Source: Rhynchosporium graminicola
Taxonomy: Eukaryota; Ascomycota; Leotiomycetes; Helotiales; Ploettnerulaceae
Reading direction: 5' to 3'
Length of the DNA: 64,000 nt
NCBI GenBank assembly: GCA_900074885.1
Contig: FJUW01000035.1
Location: 310,001 to 374,000, forward strand
In this document: positions 23,505-35,722 of the stretch, piece after piece
Layout: every line of letters begins with the position of its first letter
How positions within the stretch are numbered: the stretch's first letter is position 1
Notes under the pieces: generated by a model
The model's database searches: none
What the model saw: only the letters and a program-made list of their open reading frames with translations
Told to the model about the DNA's origin: nothing
Made by a program: the position numbers and the translations under genes

Positions 23505-26500
23505 ATGCTCGACCAGCTCTCGCCCGTTGCTTCAGCAAGAGTGCGAGCTGTCCTTCTACCAGTTGGGCAAATCAAACGCGCCAGATTTCTCAGCTTCGTA
23601 GAAAGGTTACTGCCGGAAAATGTAGTACAATTGGGCGATATCAGCCCAGATGGACGGCCGAATAGAAGTAAGAGATGTACTTCGAGATGGAAGAGAAGCT
23701 TCCGGAGTCGTGCTAACATTCGCAGATATGTTCTCCCCTCTGGCATTTGCCATGGGAATGATAGTATACGATCTTACGACATTTTACCCGCCTCCCACCC
23801 ATGTGGCACTTTCTCCCTTCGAAATATATCGCGAGCCCCTAGTCATCATTGCTTTAGCAGATGGAGCGGAGCTGGACCACGTCTCCTATCGGGGTAATAG
23901 AAGGAGTCTTAATGGAAATGGAGCTACTCGGCCGGAACATAATATGAGAGAACTGTACCAAGACCTGGAGGACTTGAGAGACAGATACCCAAAAGCTTTA
24001 GTGCACCAGATATTACTGTTCGATTATGTACACGGGAAAAATGCTGCACCTCTTCCCGAAGGTCTAGTACCTGTACCTACACCAGCAGAGTGTAAGAGGA
24101 CAACCATGAAGACGATCATGTGTGACATATCGTCTTTGTTGCTTGCAGAGATGACTACCTTGGCAAAGTCCCTCCAAGCTTTACCAACCGTCGAGTCTCC
24201 GAGTCAATCACAAATCACTCGGCAAAACAGTGGAGCCTGGCAACAGCAAGTACAGTCAGATGTGGTATCGCGGCGGAATTCTCAATTCTCGTTGCCGTCA
24301 GACCCACGATCTTCTTCTTCGGGAGGTAGCTTAGACAGAAGTCATGTCCGAATGTCTATGCCATCACAACTGCAGAGAGCAAATTCTAGTTCAACGTCCC
24401 CTTCTGTCAGCTCGTCAAGTCCTTCAAATGGCGTTTCTGGTACCCGAATAGTATCTACCCTCGATGATATTGTGAGTTCTGGTGGGAGAGATCCTAGGAA
24501 GACCGAGAAGGCTATTCCGTCACGTTTTGCTGCAGGTGAACCCAACCGAGATACAAGTCAGGATCGAGTCTCAGTTCAAGGATTCGGTTCCAACAGCGTC
24601 AGCGAACGATCGCGGAATAAAGGCAAAGGCCGCGTTAGTATTGTGATTGGCTCACTTTATACGACAGCAGGCAGATGGCCGGATGCACTGAAAGAGCTCG
24701 TTGAAGGTGCATCTATTGCGAAAAATAATCTTGATCATTTGTGGCATGCAAAAGCTCTTGACAACATTTTAGTCACTGTGCTCATGCTTGCATGGGCTGG
24801 ATTGGATTTTCAGATCCCACAAGTCTGCTATGTTAATGCAGACAAAGCTCCTTCAACCCCAAACTCGAATGTACAGAAAAGTCAGGCAAGCAACCGGCTA
24901 GTGTCTCTGCAAAATCTTACAACGCTGCTACCAGAACTGCTTGATCGAATTGTTAATTTATACGCCCGGGCAGCTAATAATACCGGAGAGGCTTTGCCAC
25001 AATTCCCATTCTCCGAATCCGTGATACGTTTTGCAAAATTATCATCTGCCGTTCACTTGGCAGGGGGTATAGTCAACGATGAAGTTTTGCAACTATTGGT
25101 TCTCGGGACGCCTTACATAACTTCTGCAAATCTAACAACGCCACGGCCGAATATACACCCAACACGAACAGAAATTGTCACGATGTTGATGCGGGCATTT
25201 CCCACATCGTCATCGACTGAGAGTCTATCTATCGTTGATCGTACCATTGTATTGAGCGGAATTGCATCGGTTCTTGGAACACTTGGCTATCAGAGGAAAA
25301 AAGCCATGGTCATCCGGGAGCTTGTGGCAGTCATAATACCTGGCTTGGTACAGGCGCGCATTAAGGGTGCTGCTGATATGGGTGTGCATCCCGCTGCTGG
25401 CTTAGCGGCTCTCAGCTCTTTGAGTGGAAACGTAAATGGCGCTGGTGCGCTTGATCTTGGAGAAGGAGATGTTGAAACAGGCGTCGACACCTTCCTCAGC
25501 CTGCTTGGCCAAATATATGGAGTGGTGACTTCAAAAACAACCAAAGGCGATGATGGGTTGCATGACGATTCTGACGAAGCCGCCATCGAGAGAATCTTAC
25601 ATAATGCTTCTATACGGGCCTTTGGGGCGCAGAATTTGAAAATGGATGTTCTTCGATCTTGTATCAACATATCAGAAGCTTTGCCGGACTTCCACGGCGT
25701 CTTGAGGTTCACAACAGATTTGCTCAGGACTGCAGGCAGTGGAGTAGCTCCTGGACCTCGAAGCGAAGACGCCTCTCCTGCGATGAGTCGCGAGGAGCAG
25801 GTCAGACTAGCAACCAACATATCAAGGACACTAAGCGCAGCAAGGAACCTTGGTGTGAAAGATCTCCAGGCAGAATACTGGGATGAATTCTTGGTGCGTG
25901 GAGTGGAACTTGAGCCTTTACAACCTGCCCGAACACCAATTCCTCACACGAAGAGTGAACTTCCGGGGGCTAGTACGGTTTCCGAGGCTCGAGAAGTCAA
26001 TCCCTTTATTTACAACCCTTTCCTCCGGACACGGGAGGCCTCAGCAGCAGACCATCTACTGGTGGCAGGGGAGGGTGCCATCTTCAAAGTCACGCTTCAA
26101 AATCCCTACGAGTTTGATATTGAGATAGAAAGCATCAGACTCGAATCTGAGGGAGTAGAGTTCAAGTCGGCGAAACAAAAAACCGTTATTGGGCCATATC
26201 GAACACAGATTCTCACAATCTCTGGGACCCCGAAGGCCTCCGGCCAACTCAAAATCAAAGGATGTATAATTTGTGTTCGAGGATGCAGAGAAAGAAGATT
26301 TCCCATCTTCGATGCGCCTTGGTCCCCGCAGCGGGAACTTAAGGTCAAGACTATCGGGGTGGCCAGTCTCTTCAAGCCAAGAGACCGCCCGATCAGTGTC
26401 AGTTCCAGTATTGCCTCAACGACTCCGGCAATAGTTTCACCAAAACCTAATTTCCTCGGCCTCAGTGTCATTGACCGGCAGCCGATTGTAGTCGTGAAGG

Positions 26501-27936
26501 CAACCAGTCTTTTTCAATCCGCTTTGATGGTCCTCGAAGGCGAGCGAGAGGTATTTTCAGTTACACTCCAAAACTTATCTAAAGAAACGCCTGTAGATCT
26601 CGTTTTGTTCTCATTTAAAGATTCAACGCAAATTCCTCTTCAGACCGCTATGAGCAACCGGGATGCTTCTCCTGCTGAGCTATATGAGTGTGAACTTATA
26701 TTTGCTCGTAAGCAAGCTTTGCGTTGGAAGAGAACAGACAACGAGCGGCTCTACATAGCAGCTGGTGGCTCAGCTTCTTTCGAAGTCGAGGTTCTCGGGC
26801 GCCCTGGATTGACAAGTGCTATGGTGCAGATCGATTATGCTCATCTCGGTGTTCCACCAACCGAAATAGGGGAGAATTTCCATACTCGACAAGTAAGTCT
26901 GCCACTTACTGTCACTGTCAATGCCAGCGTGGAAATGGCTAGGATCGATATTCTTCCGCTTACCGGAATTATACCATGCTCACTATGGTCAATGATTGCT
27001 TCTACCACAGTGTCGAAGGAGGTCTTGAAGCCCGAGGATTATTGTCTGGTCCTTCTAGATCTACGGAATGCATGGCCGTCACACCTTCACATTCACCTAG
27101 GTATTGTGAATGGAGGGTCAATTGATGAGGAAATCCTCCCTGGAAACACTTCACGACTGATGTTTCCCATGCGCCGTATCTTCCTAGATGATCCATGCGC
27201 ATCGATACCTGCCCTCGACCCATCTCGGGCCCGACAATTCGTCGTCAGTACAGGGGGCGTAACAGCGGACTTCGAGCGAGCCAGTCGAGAAGCCTTCTGG
27301 TACCGAGAGGAGGTTCTTAGGATGTTGCAAGGAACATGGGCAACGAAGTCCGGACCCCCACGTGATGGAACCATCGAATTCCGCGGAATACGGCTAAATC
27401 CACGAATGATCGAAGCTCTCAAGATAGATGATATCGGGATCGATATCTCTATCAATGACAATACTGGATCTAAGCACGAAATGACCACCGATGTCTTCTC
27501 GGAACTCAAAGTCCGCATTAAGAATCGGACGAAAGAGTTGATAAATCCACTTCTGCGCATCCAACCTTCTCTCCGCAACCAGCCTCATAATATCTCCCTC
27601 GACCTCTCCAAGAAACTCGTCTGGAATGGAACGCTACAGCAGACATTACCTCCCCTACCCGGCAAAGAAACTCTCGAGATTGTCTTCGGCGTCACGGCTC
27701 TCTCAAGAGGGGAGTTCGATATCAGCGCCTCGGTTGAAGAAGCACAGCTGGTCGAAGAGCCCAAGAAACCAGAGAATATCGAGAAAGGTGGGAGGCCGAG
27801 AGCCAGTACGCGCACGATGATGGATGCTGTGCTTGGTGCAAGGGAGAGGAGGATCTGGCATTGTAGAGAGGCGTGTAGGGTTGTGGTTAGAGATGAAAAA
27901 GATGGTGATGATGAAAGTGATGATTGTGATGAGTAA
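23505..27936 (+). CDS. TRS120: TRAPP-II complex subunit Trs120 (TRAPPC9)
   Basis: Two exons, 23505-23667 and 23726-27936, 1457 residues. The start is chosen because MLDQLSPVASARVRAVLLPVG is the conserved N-terminus; intron 1 (58 nt, GT-AG, CTAAC branch point) joins GRPNRN to MFSPLAFAMGMIVYDL. Family blocks follow: SPFEIYREPLVIIALADG, a Ser/Thr-rich low-complexity linker (about residues 200-330), GRVSIVIGSLYTTAGRWPDAL, KNNLDHLWHAKAL, and Ig-like/ASPA-type C-terminal segments such as NPFIYNPFLR and SVTLQNLSKETPVDL. Trs120 with Trs130 defines TRAPP-II, the exchange factor for the Ypt31/32 (Rab11) GTPases at the late Golgi. The acidic Asp/Glu tail is typical. Codons and splice sites look intact. 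Confidence 0.93.
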
Positions 27937-28539
27937 TGTACAGTATGGTTTTGTTGATTGCTCGATTGCATAGCGGGAGGGTGTTTTTCTCTTCTGGAAT
28001 AGGTGTAGAAGTAGGTAGTATGGTGGTAATGATACAAACATTGGCGAGGAAGTGGTTTCTGAATATATTAAATCCGGTGATTTACCACTTGGCATTTCTG
28101 ATGGTGTCAACATCAGCAATGGCAATGACAAAAGCCCACAGTCAAGAACACAATCTACTAAGTAACTGATCTTGCCACTCGTTGATGTCGTGTATCGAGT
28201 AAGTCATGCTTGCAGATCAGACCAATTTTTCGCTTTATCATCGGGTGAGTTTGACCAGCATTGTTTCACATGAGCAAACCTCCAAGACCTGTTGGGTCTT
28301 GGCTGCCGCAGCTAAGATACTCGGTCCAAGATAGTGCAACAACAGAGTTCCTAATGGTACAAGTGCAAGTGTAACCCTAGAGCAGAGCAAACATCCGTGA
28401 ACCTGGGCGGGCGCTCGCTAAAGTAGTACAAGTGACGTTTTAGCGCGAGACTCCAACATCTCTTTTCTTATCTACTGCTCCTCCGCGCTCCGTCCGCCCT
28501 CCAGTCTCCGGATCCCCTCAACACCGAACCGATAATCAT
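27937..28539. other. Intergenic, TRS120 3' end / carbonic anhydrase promoter
   Basis: 603 bp. Contains the carbonic anhydrase upstream region, with a TGACGT (CRE-like) site near 28432 and a CT-rich tract before the ATG. Regulatory use is inferred only. Confidence 0.45.
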
Positions 28540-29499
28540 ATGACAGATATCCAACTGAAGCGGAAGTTTGAAGAAGATTCAGGCACAATGGGTTCGAATG
28601 AGGAGAAAATTGATAATGTATCGGAGTTCCTGAAGGCGAGTCAGGAGCAGATTTTCATCAACAATAAGAAATGGTGTGATTCGAAGGTTGCTTCGGACTG
28701 CGATTTCTTCGCGAAGTTGTCCTCAGGTCAGAAGCCTGATTATCTGTAAGTATCTATTTTCCACATCTCATTCGGTTGCGTTGAGTAGATCTAGGAGAGC
28801 TGTGCTGATTTAATTGGTAGGTACATCGGATGCAGCGATAGTCGTGTGCCTGCCAACGAAATCATGGGACTCGACGCCGGCGAGGTTTTCGTCCATCGCA
28901 ATATTGCGAATCTAGTCCCGAACACGGATCTCAACGTCATGTCTGTCATTGAATACGGTAGGTCCCAAAAGAAAAATTTCTCCCCATCACTGCCTCTATT
29001 CGTAAATACAGTTCACACTAGCATTCTGCTCATGTGACTTCTCCATTACACATTTCGAACTCCTCGGAGAACTGTTTATTGATGGCTTCTCACAGCCGTC
29101 GCCCACCTCCACGTAAAACACATCGTAGTCTGCGGCCACTACATCTGTGGCGGCGTCCAGGCCGCCTTGTCCAACACCGACATGGGGCTTCTTAACCCCT
29201 GGCTTCGAGGCATCCGTGACGTCTATCGCCTCCACGAGAAAGAACTCGACACTTATACCGACTCGGAAGCCAAGTATCGCCGTCTCGTCGAGTTGAATGT
29301 CATGGAACAGTGTCGCAATGTCATAAAGACGGCCGTCGTTCAGCAGAGTTATACGCATAATGGATATCCGATTGTGCATGCTTGGTGTTTTGACCTTAAG
29401 GATGGGCTGTTGAAGGACTTGAAGCTGGATTTTGAGGAGTGTTTGAAGGAGATTAAGAAGATTTATGATTTGGATGCCGGACCGAAGAAGATTAAGTAG
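28540..29499 (+). CDS. Beta-class carbonic anhydrase
   Basis: Three exons, 28540-28745, 28821-28957 and 29096-29499, 248 residues. It catalyses reversible CO2 hydration. Zinc ligands are visible: Cys of YIGCSDSR (with its Asp-Arg dyad), and His and Cys of CGHYICGG. Other family landmarks are [31 protein letters not shown] and [17 protein letters not shown]. Length fits the plant/fungal beta-CA type without an obvious mitochondrial presequence, so it is probably cytosolic, like Nce103. An alternative start is the Met at MGSNEEK (28588). Fungal beta-CAs supply bicarbonate to carboxylases and are often CO2-regulated; the sequence here says nothing of its own regulation. Confidence 0.95.
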
Positions 29500-31136
29500 A
29501 GGCCCATGATGATCGGGCTCGGTTGGGTTCAAGCAGGATGGGTGGGATAGGATGTGATGGGGCGGCTTGGAACTGGAGTTCGTTGTGGTGTTGACGCTGT
29601 GAGCGTTGGGGTGAGATAGTCAATGGTTTAACAGTGTGGGAAGACTGCCTATTGCATTTGCGTGATAAAGAGATGTGAATGTTTTCTCAATTGCTTGCAA
29701 ATTGGGCGCAAACTACTTTCTGTCATTTCCCCGCTGTGCTCGGAGTCTCCTTTGTTGCTCGGAAACTCAAATACAAAGTACTTACTGAAAGTGACCAAAC
29801 GGTAAGAATCTGCACCCATGAGCTCCTTGGTTCTAATATGAACATGAAATCCTCAGGGTATGCTAAGTAGCATGTAGAGTGTTTGCTCACAAGATTCGGA
29901 AACCTAAGAATTATACAGACTCTGCTACATTCAATGTGACTTCGTACCTTGAGAAAATCAGTCCTTTGACCACTCTGTTTGTTCTAGAATCCCGGAACAC
30001 TCCATGCAAACAGCATTTGTGTTTATTTTCGTGCCTCAAGTATTGAACATGCCTTCATCAGAACGAAGTTCATGCTCTAATGTATTTGCTTCTTATCGAT
30101 GCTACTATGTATCAGAGCAGATCTAACCTTCTGAGCTTGTGAGAAACTCATTTTGAGTCGTTCATAATTCAATATCGCTACGAAGCACGGGTCTTTGTAA
30201 ACATCTCCTTTATTTGGTCAGATGGAGTTTTTGGTCATGCGGCTGGCTACATTCCAGATAGGATAGCACTGCCTCAGCACAATGTTTCGTGCTCTTATAA
30301 GTAAGTACTTTCTATGACTGTTTCTATCTCTGTGAGCAAGTTTGATGACTCGAGCTTATAAGAAACTGCTTTTGAGTTGTACACAACCCAAGATCATTAG
30401 GAAATATGGAGCTCGTTACGCTTGTGTTTCGCTTGTCCTTTGTTAGGTCTGAAAGGACGTTTGTTTAAAGGACAAATTCTTGATAAGAGAGTGCTCAAAG
30501 CCAGCAAATCGTTAAAGACGCCCTGTCTAGCTTCTGAAAACTATTACCAGATTCGTCAATCTGCTTCGGATCTAAGATTTTCAGGCGAGAGAGCCTATGC
30601 TCATAAGCTACATCGGCACATATACAAGCCACTGTCAAATAGTTACGATATAAAGTTCGCAAGACTGCTTGTAAGATTTCCTTTACTTGTCAATCCGAAT
30701 CTAGGTTGTCTCTGAAACCTTTCGAGTAAGTATTGCCTGATTAAGCCCACAAATAATATCTGACAAGAGAAAGCCTGAGTACCGACACCCGTAGTATTTT
30801 AGCTTAGAGATCTGCTCTTTTTCACTATATACTAATGACTTACTCCCTTACTTTCTCCTGGTATATGACTGCGTTCACTGTAACCTTTCCACGAGTCTTT
30901 CGAAGTACTTTCACGCCACTTGGCTGTGAATCAATAGACAGGCTAGCCGACTTTAGCGCTCCACCCAGCCTATAAATCCCCCCCTAGACTCGCCAGTGAC
31001 CTGCTTCTCTCGTGTCTCTCCTCTCTTTATATACTTGACGGGTCCTTCGAGGTTATTGATGCCTGATAGGGTTAGCTTGGCCAGGCCTCCACAGATATTT
31101 TTGTTTTCCTCACTCCCACTCCTTGGTCTTTCTCTC
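29500..31136. other. Gene-poor region with a diverged duplication
   Basis: About 1.6 kb without an intact gene. A patch near 30133-30180 recurs in diverged form at 30352-30396 (listed separately). An open frame at 30422-30715 has no recognisable domain. I consider this the left edge of the degenerate field that extends to 36.2 kb. Confidence 0.5.
30133..30396. repeat. Diverged direct repeat, about 220 bp apart
   Basis: GAGCTTGTGAGAAACTCATT at 30133 and GAGCTTATAAGAAACTGCTT at 30352 start two similar blocks that continue with TTTGAGT and an AA(T/C)(T/C)CAA(T/G)ATC core. Many differences are C/T or G/A transitions. Confidence 0.45.
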
Positions 31137-31188
31137 TTCAACCTTCAGCCTTCAGCCTTCAGCCTTCAACCTTCAACCTTCAACCTTC
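31137..31188. repeat. CCTTCAR heptamer minisatellite
   Basis: About seven tandem copies: CCTTCAG repeated, then CCTTCAA repeated, ending with CCTTCAC. The switch from G to A halfway shows two sub-blocks amplified separately. Confidence 0.9.
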
Positions 31189-31730
31189 ACACCTTCTTCC
31201 CTTTCTCCCACTTTGTGCGTCAAAATCAACCATCCTTCTGTCTATAGTCTGCTAGATTATTCAGAGCTGAGCAGACTGTATACACAACTCTCTTCGCATA
31301 CCTGAACCAATCTCACGCGCAGGCTCATGATCTCTCCCAGCCTTGCTGATGTATTGGGTCTTCTGATTCAACCCCGATCTCATTCACATGAGGCTTCCCA
31401 GTCTATGACACCGCTGGCAGAGCTTCACGCGCTACTTATCGGTGAATACATAGCTGGTGCTGGGCTATATATGTAGAGCTTCCAATGTTCAGCAACCCTC
31501 CCTCTTCAACACTTCAACCTCCAACAATCAAACACCTACCTTCATCATCAAACTTCCATTCTCCGTAACGACCAAGCCATGGGTGCTTGGAGCATTGCGG
31601 GTTACTCAGTATCCTGAATCTCTTGCATGGCAAATTACTAGTACCTGGGTAACTCTTCACTCCACATTGGCTTCTCTTCCTTGTTTTGTTTCAGGGACAG
31701 ATATCTAGAACATGAGGCAGTCGACCTGAC
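31189..31730. other. Non-coding region
   Basis: 542 bp between the minisatellite and the membrane-protein relic. It is pyrimidine-rich with TTCAACCTCCAACAATC-type low complexity near 31490-31540. No gene was recognised. Confidence 0.45.
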
Positions 31731-31735
31731 AAGAC

Positions 31736-32660
31736 AAAGAATATATTACTGACCATCGCGCTGACCCAGGCCTTGGGGATCTTTGTATGCATCGGTGGTA
31801 TATCGTACATCTTCATGGACCTTCGACTGGCTACTGGTCGCTGCGACACGTCTTCAAAGATCAAACACATTCAACTGGCTACTGTCCAAGCCTACAAGGT
31901 TCTCCCAGAGGCGACACAGAGACACTACCTGCTCCAGACTTGGTACAGCAAAGATCATCTACCCAGCGCAGGTAACATCATGCGTCTGGATCTCAAGATG
32001 ATGACAGGATACGATGGAGAGATTAAAAATAGTCTCTTCCTTGATGTTCTCTCTGGATACGGTGTGTTTCAGCCACCAGCCTTGGCCGCCGCACCCTGCA
32101 ATACTGCCAGTCCTTTGGGGATATCATCAGGCAAGTTGGAACTTTTTCCAAGGATAAAAACCAGATTGACGTTACTGACGACTAAATCAGGATCAAAAGG
32201 GGTCATGAAAAGATGCAAAGGCACTAGATGCGGAGACTTGAGACCTATGAGTATAAAACTAAGCCATTTGCACAACGCTGAATCTGTACTGATATACTCC
32301 AGATCTCTGCAATTGGCATTCTCGCTTGCTCAGCCTTGCTCCCTTAGACAACATCGACTCACTTGAGAGGAGTGATTGGAGAACAGGAGTCTTGAACAAT
32401 CAGATGCATTGTGGCTTCATGGTCCTCTGAAGGATGGCCTTTCGTATAGGTCTCTTGGAGATGTGGACTTCCACAAGGCGGTTTAGGAAGAGGACTTGCG
32501 TAAGCCTGTCATACGTCGTGGAGACTACACAAACTCAGAAATACCAAGTAGAGCACCTCCAGCATATCCCAAGGAGTTCGCTGTAAGTACGAACACCAAG
32601 GCAAGCAGAAAGCAGCTATGCTAATTCTGTTGCAGACTCAGTAGCCTCACCACCAAGCCA
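31736..32660 (+). pseudogene. Relic of a membrane protein gene, family unknown
   Basis: A frame from about 31736 encodes a hydrophobic segment, LTIALTQALGIFVCIGGISY, then a soluble stretch with AYKVLPEATQRHYLLQTWYS and FLDVLSGYG. Plausible introns exist (a GC-AG type after ISS at about 32131, acceptor near 32190; another ending near 32302). A second hydrophobic run, ISAIGILACSALLP, is cut by TAG. A later frame reads DALWLHGPLKDGLSYRSLGD, then VDFHKAV, TAG, EEDLRKPVIRRGDYTNSE, followed by a GT-AG intron. The mix of intact splice sites and nonsense codons suggests a decayed multi-exon gene. I do not recognise the family. Confidence 0.35.
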
Positions 32661-32888
32661 CCCCGACAAAAAGGTCTGTCTGCTTGACGTGTTCCATAGA
32701 CCTTAGGGGTAAATGCAAGGCAATGGTCACCTGACACCGTCCGAGGGAGAGACGGCCGATCCTTGGCCGACTTGGAATGCTGTTCGCAATTGAACCTAAG
32801 CCCTATGGGATTGTGGACTGGGCTAATGATCCATCCCAATAACTTTACGCCAATATCAGTACATATGTCTTCATCAATACCGAGCATA

Positions 32889-33518
32889 ATAACGGCGATG
32901 ATGAGATGCTTTTCGGGTGTCGAGGGATCTCTAGGATCCTATCTCTGAATTGGACCGGTCTGAGACCGTCTCAAAGAAGCAATGAAGGCTCTCTGCCTCA
33001 TCGCTACGAATGGCACTCCACGTCTGAGCAATATGAGTACTATTGCCAAGTTATGAAGAGGTACGGGGTCTTCATTGAATCACACATGGAAAGAAATGTC
33101 AAAACAGCTATTCTGGCTTCGTTTGCACAGGTGTCGTCGCTGATCGTAAGTCTCCGAGTCTGAAATGCGTCACACTCTCTAACATTCTGCTCTTGTAGAT
33201 AGATTCAATGGAGATGATAGAGCTTTCCTCGTCGAGATCTGCCTTCTTCCCAAGAAAATTACACCTCAGTACGTTCGTGATTCTATCAAGGAGTTAGAAC
33301 ATTCTGAGACTGTTCCCAAGACAGTGGCGAAGCAATGTTCGTTACGCCACAAGTATGGACGAAATAAAGCCATCTGCTCGACGTGTCGGAGATTCCGAGC
33401 AGTAGGTGTACTAATGCCAAGTTGCGGCAGAGCGACCAGAGATTCGCCGGGACGTCAGGCTTCTGCCAAAGAAGATTACCTCTCAATACGTCTGAGTTCC
33501 TATCCTGGAGCTGGACGA
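32889..33518 (+). repeat. Three diverged copies of a coding-like module (PKKIT type)
   Basis: Units at 32889-32986, 33206-33335 and 33426-33518. Unit 2 reads FLVEICLLPKKITPQYV then KELEHSETVPK; unit 3 reads RRDVRLLPKKITSQYV then a TGA; unit 1 retains GDDEM at its start and ELDRSETVSKK near its end. The shared order of motifs argues for descent from one sequence. Confidence 0.55.
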
Positions 33519-33900
33519 CAAGTTACTCGCGAAGTCGAGATGAGACTAGCACAGTCGAAGAGGAGAGATCTCTCTAGTGTCCTGGAGATTGAGCTCCGGC
33601 TCGGGTGATCTCCTGGTTGCATTGAAGTCGAAGCTCGACGTGAACTCTGGCAAGATGGTCCTGAAGGGTGTGCCATTCGTTGTCCCAGGAGGCCGATTCG
33701 ACGCATTTTGTGGCTGGAATTCCTACATGGTATCGTTGGGACTGATCGCAAGTAACAAAGTACACCTTTCTCAGTGATCGAACCCACGAAGTCTCCGGGT
33801 CCTGTCTAGATGAGCCTGGCATTTTTGGAGCTTCACCACCCTTTATCCTACCCAATATCAAAATCAATCCCCCCTTGTCAAGTATCCTTTGCGTATCTCT

Positions 33901-34420
33901 GCACTGATCGCTGTTACGAACGACATCTTAGGAAATCCATTTCGAGCCCTGTCCGACCAGAGCGAGCGTCTGGGGATCAAGATTACCGACTTAGTACAGT
34001 AACAATATGTTAAGGCCAAATGTTTTGGTGCGGGACCATGCTGGCTATATCATGATGGAAACCTCCAGGTCCGACACAGGGCGTGTATGCGTACCTCCGG
34101 AGACTCTCACACATAATCGGGGCGGGGTGGATAAAGGCAATAAGTCCGCCTACTCGAAATATTTTTGCACTGCTGGACCAAATATCCCTCCTTGGACCGA
34201 ATCTCTTTCGATCCCTATCCGACCACAATCATGACAACTGTATCATCATCTTCGCCGGCCGTAACAGCCCGCTCATCCCCATTCTCCAAATTAATTTCGA
34301 TACCTAAGACCTAATGCATGGCTGGCTTGGCCGTATTGTCATCTCCATGGAACTTCTTCATACTTGGTGATCTCTTCCGATGCCTGTCCGACCATGATAC
34401 GTTCAATTATCTCGTTGATA
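33901..34420 (+). repeat. Three diverged copies of a coding-like module (LSD type)
   Basis: Three stretches translate to ILGNPFRALSDQSER (about 33927), LGPNLFRSLSDHNHDN (about 34192) and LGDLFRCLSDHDTFNY (about 34368). They share TTTCGA/TTCCGA followed by CTGTCCGACCA-like DNA, at spacings of about 265 and 175 bp, in different reading frames. Confidence 0.5.
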
Positions 34421-35211
34421 GCGTGAGGCTTTGGTTCCTGATCCCGTTGGCTAGTCTAAGATCGACAACAGCACCCTGACCAACACCTCAACACATGAGT
34501 TTGACAACTCTCGTGGTAAGAGTAGGGTCCAATGGAACAAGTACGACCATGCGTCAGGCTGCTGTAACAAGAGATAGCTGGTATGGACAATGCAATGCGC
34601 TTGGGTTCAGTCTGCCAGAGGTCCACTATCATATATGAGAGGCCTTATCCTCAATCTGGATCTCTTGAGATCATGGGACCGTTCGACGTGTTCTTCTTCT
34701 TGGATCCCGTCACCAGCCAATCGACTCTTCATTCGCACTTAAGAGCAATGCCTAGCTGTGAGATAGTCAAGTTCTGCATCAGCAAGGAGCCCGATAACAA
34801 GATTTTCTTCGTTCATGAACATGCGTTTGTGCTCATTCCAGCTTTTGGTCTCTTCTCTTGCCGGGATGACTGCTCTCTGTTTTCAATATCCGGAAAGCAT
34901 GCGAAATTGCTCCAAGAAGAGAAATCTTGGCGACTTGCAAAGAGCGGTAGGCATTCTTGCCACAAGACTTGCCTCACGAGAATGAGAGGTGGACCGACTT
35001 AAGGAAGGAGATCCAGCTGACAAGCCATGGGGATCCTAAACCTCGTTTCAGATCAGATCTCTTTTCTCTTCGAAGCCCAAAGATTCGATGCCAATGACAC
35101 CATTATACCCACGGCGCATAGACATGGCCTCGAAGTATTTCAAGGCTTCGATTAGGAACGCGTTCCACAATACACAGTCCCCATGGCGCATACCTTTGCG
35201 CGTTTCCGACT

Positions 35212-35722
35212 GTATCAAGCACGAGGACTATGCTTCTTGATTTCTTAAGCCTGCTACACTCGCGCGATGAAGGAATAGGCATTGATAAAGCACCACTTGA
35301 TTTGTCTGATTGATGTGTTCCAAGGCACACTTGTTGTGTCAGTATGTTAGCCAAAGACTTCACAGAGCTAGAGCACTGGCGTATCTCAGCTATTGAGAGA
35401 ACCGGCCAAGCTTATTCCCTTGTCTCCGTCATATTCATCATTACTAAGATCCTCCTGTGTTGATGATGATAATTGCAATTGCTATGGCCGGGTCGGGGCT
35501 TGGGAAAGTATCCTCGTCTCCCAAACACTCCAGCTGACTCGGCCAGCGAGTTGCACGTACCGACGAATCTTCCTTCAAGATTTGCTGTTTGGTTTCTTGC
35601 ATGGTATCAAGCACGGAGATTGCGGTCTTGATTTCTTCAAGACTGCTACACTCGCCGCCGTGGTGGAGTGTGACTTCGGCATTGAGGAAGCGCTATTCTG
35701 ATTTGTCTGATTGATGTGTTCC
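35212..35722 (+). repeat. Diverged direct repeat, period about 390 bp
   Basis: Units 35212-35322 and 35603-35722 share TATCAAGCACG, TCTTGATTTCTT, CTGCTACACTCGC, GGCATTGA and an almost exact TTGATTTGTCTGATTGATGT/CTGATTTGTCTGATTGATGT end. The second unit keeps an open frame over LDFFKTATLAAVVEC; the first is interrupted. Confidence 0.7.
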
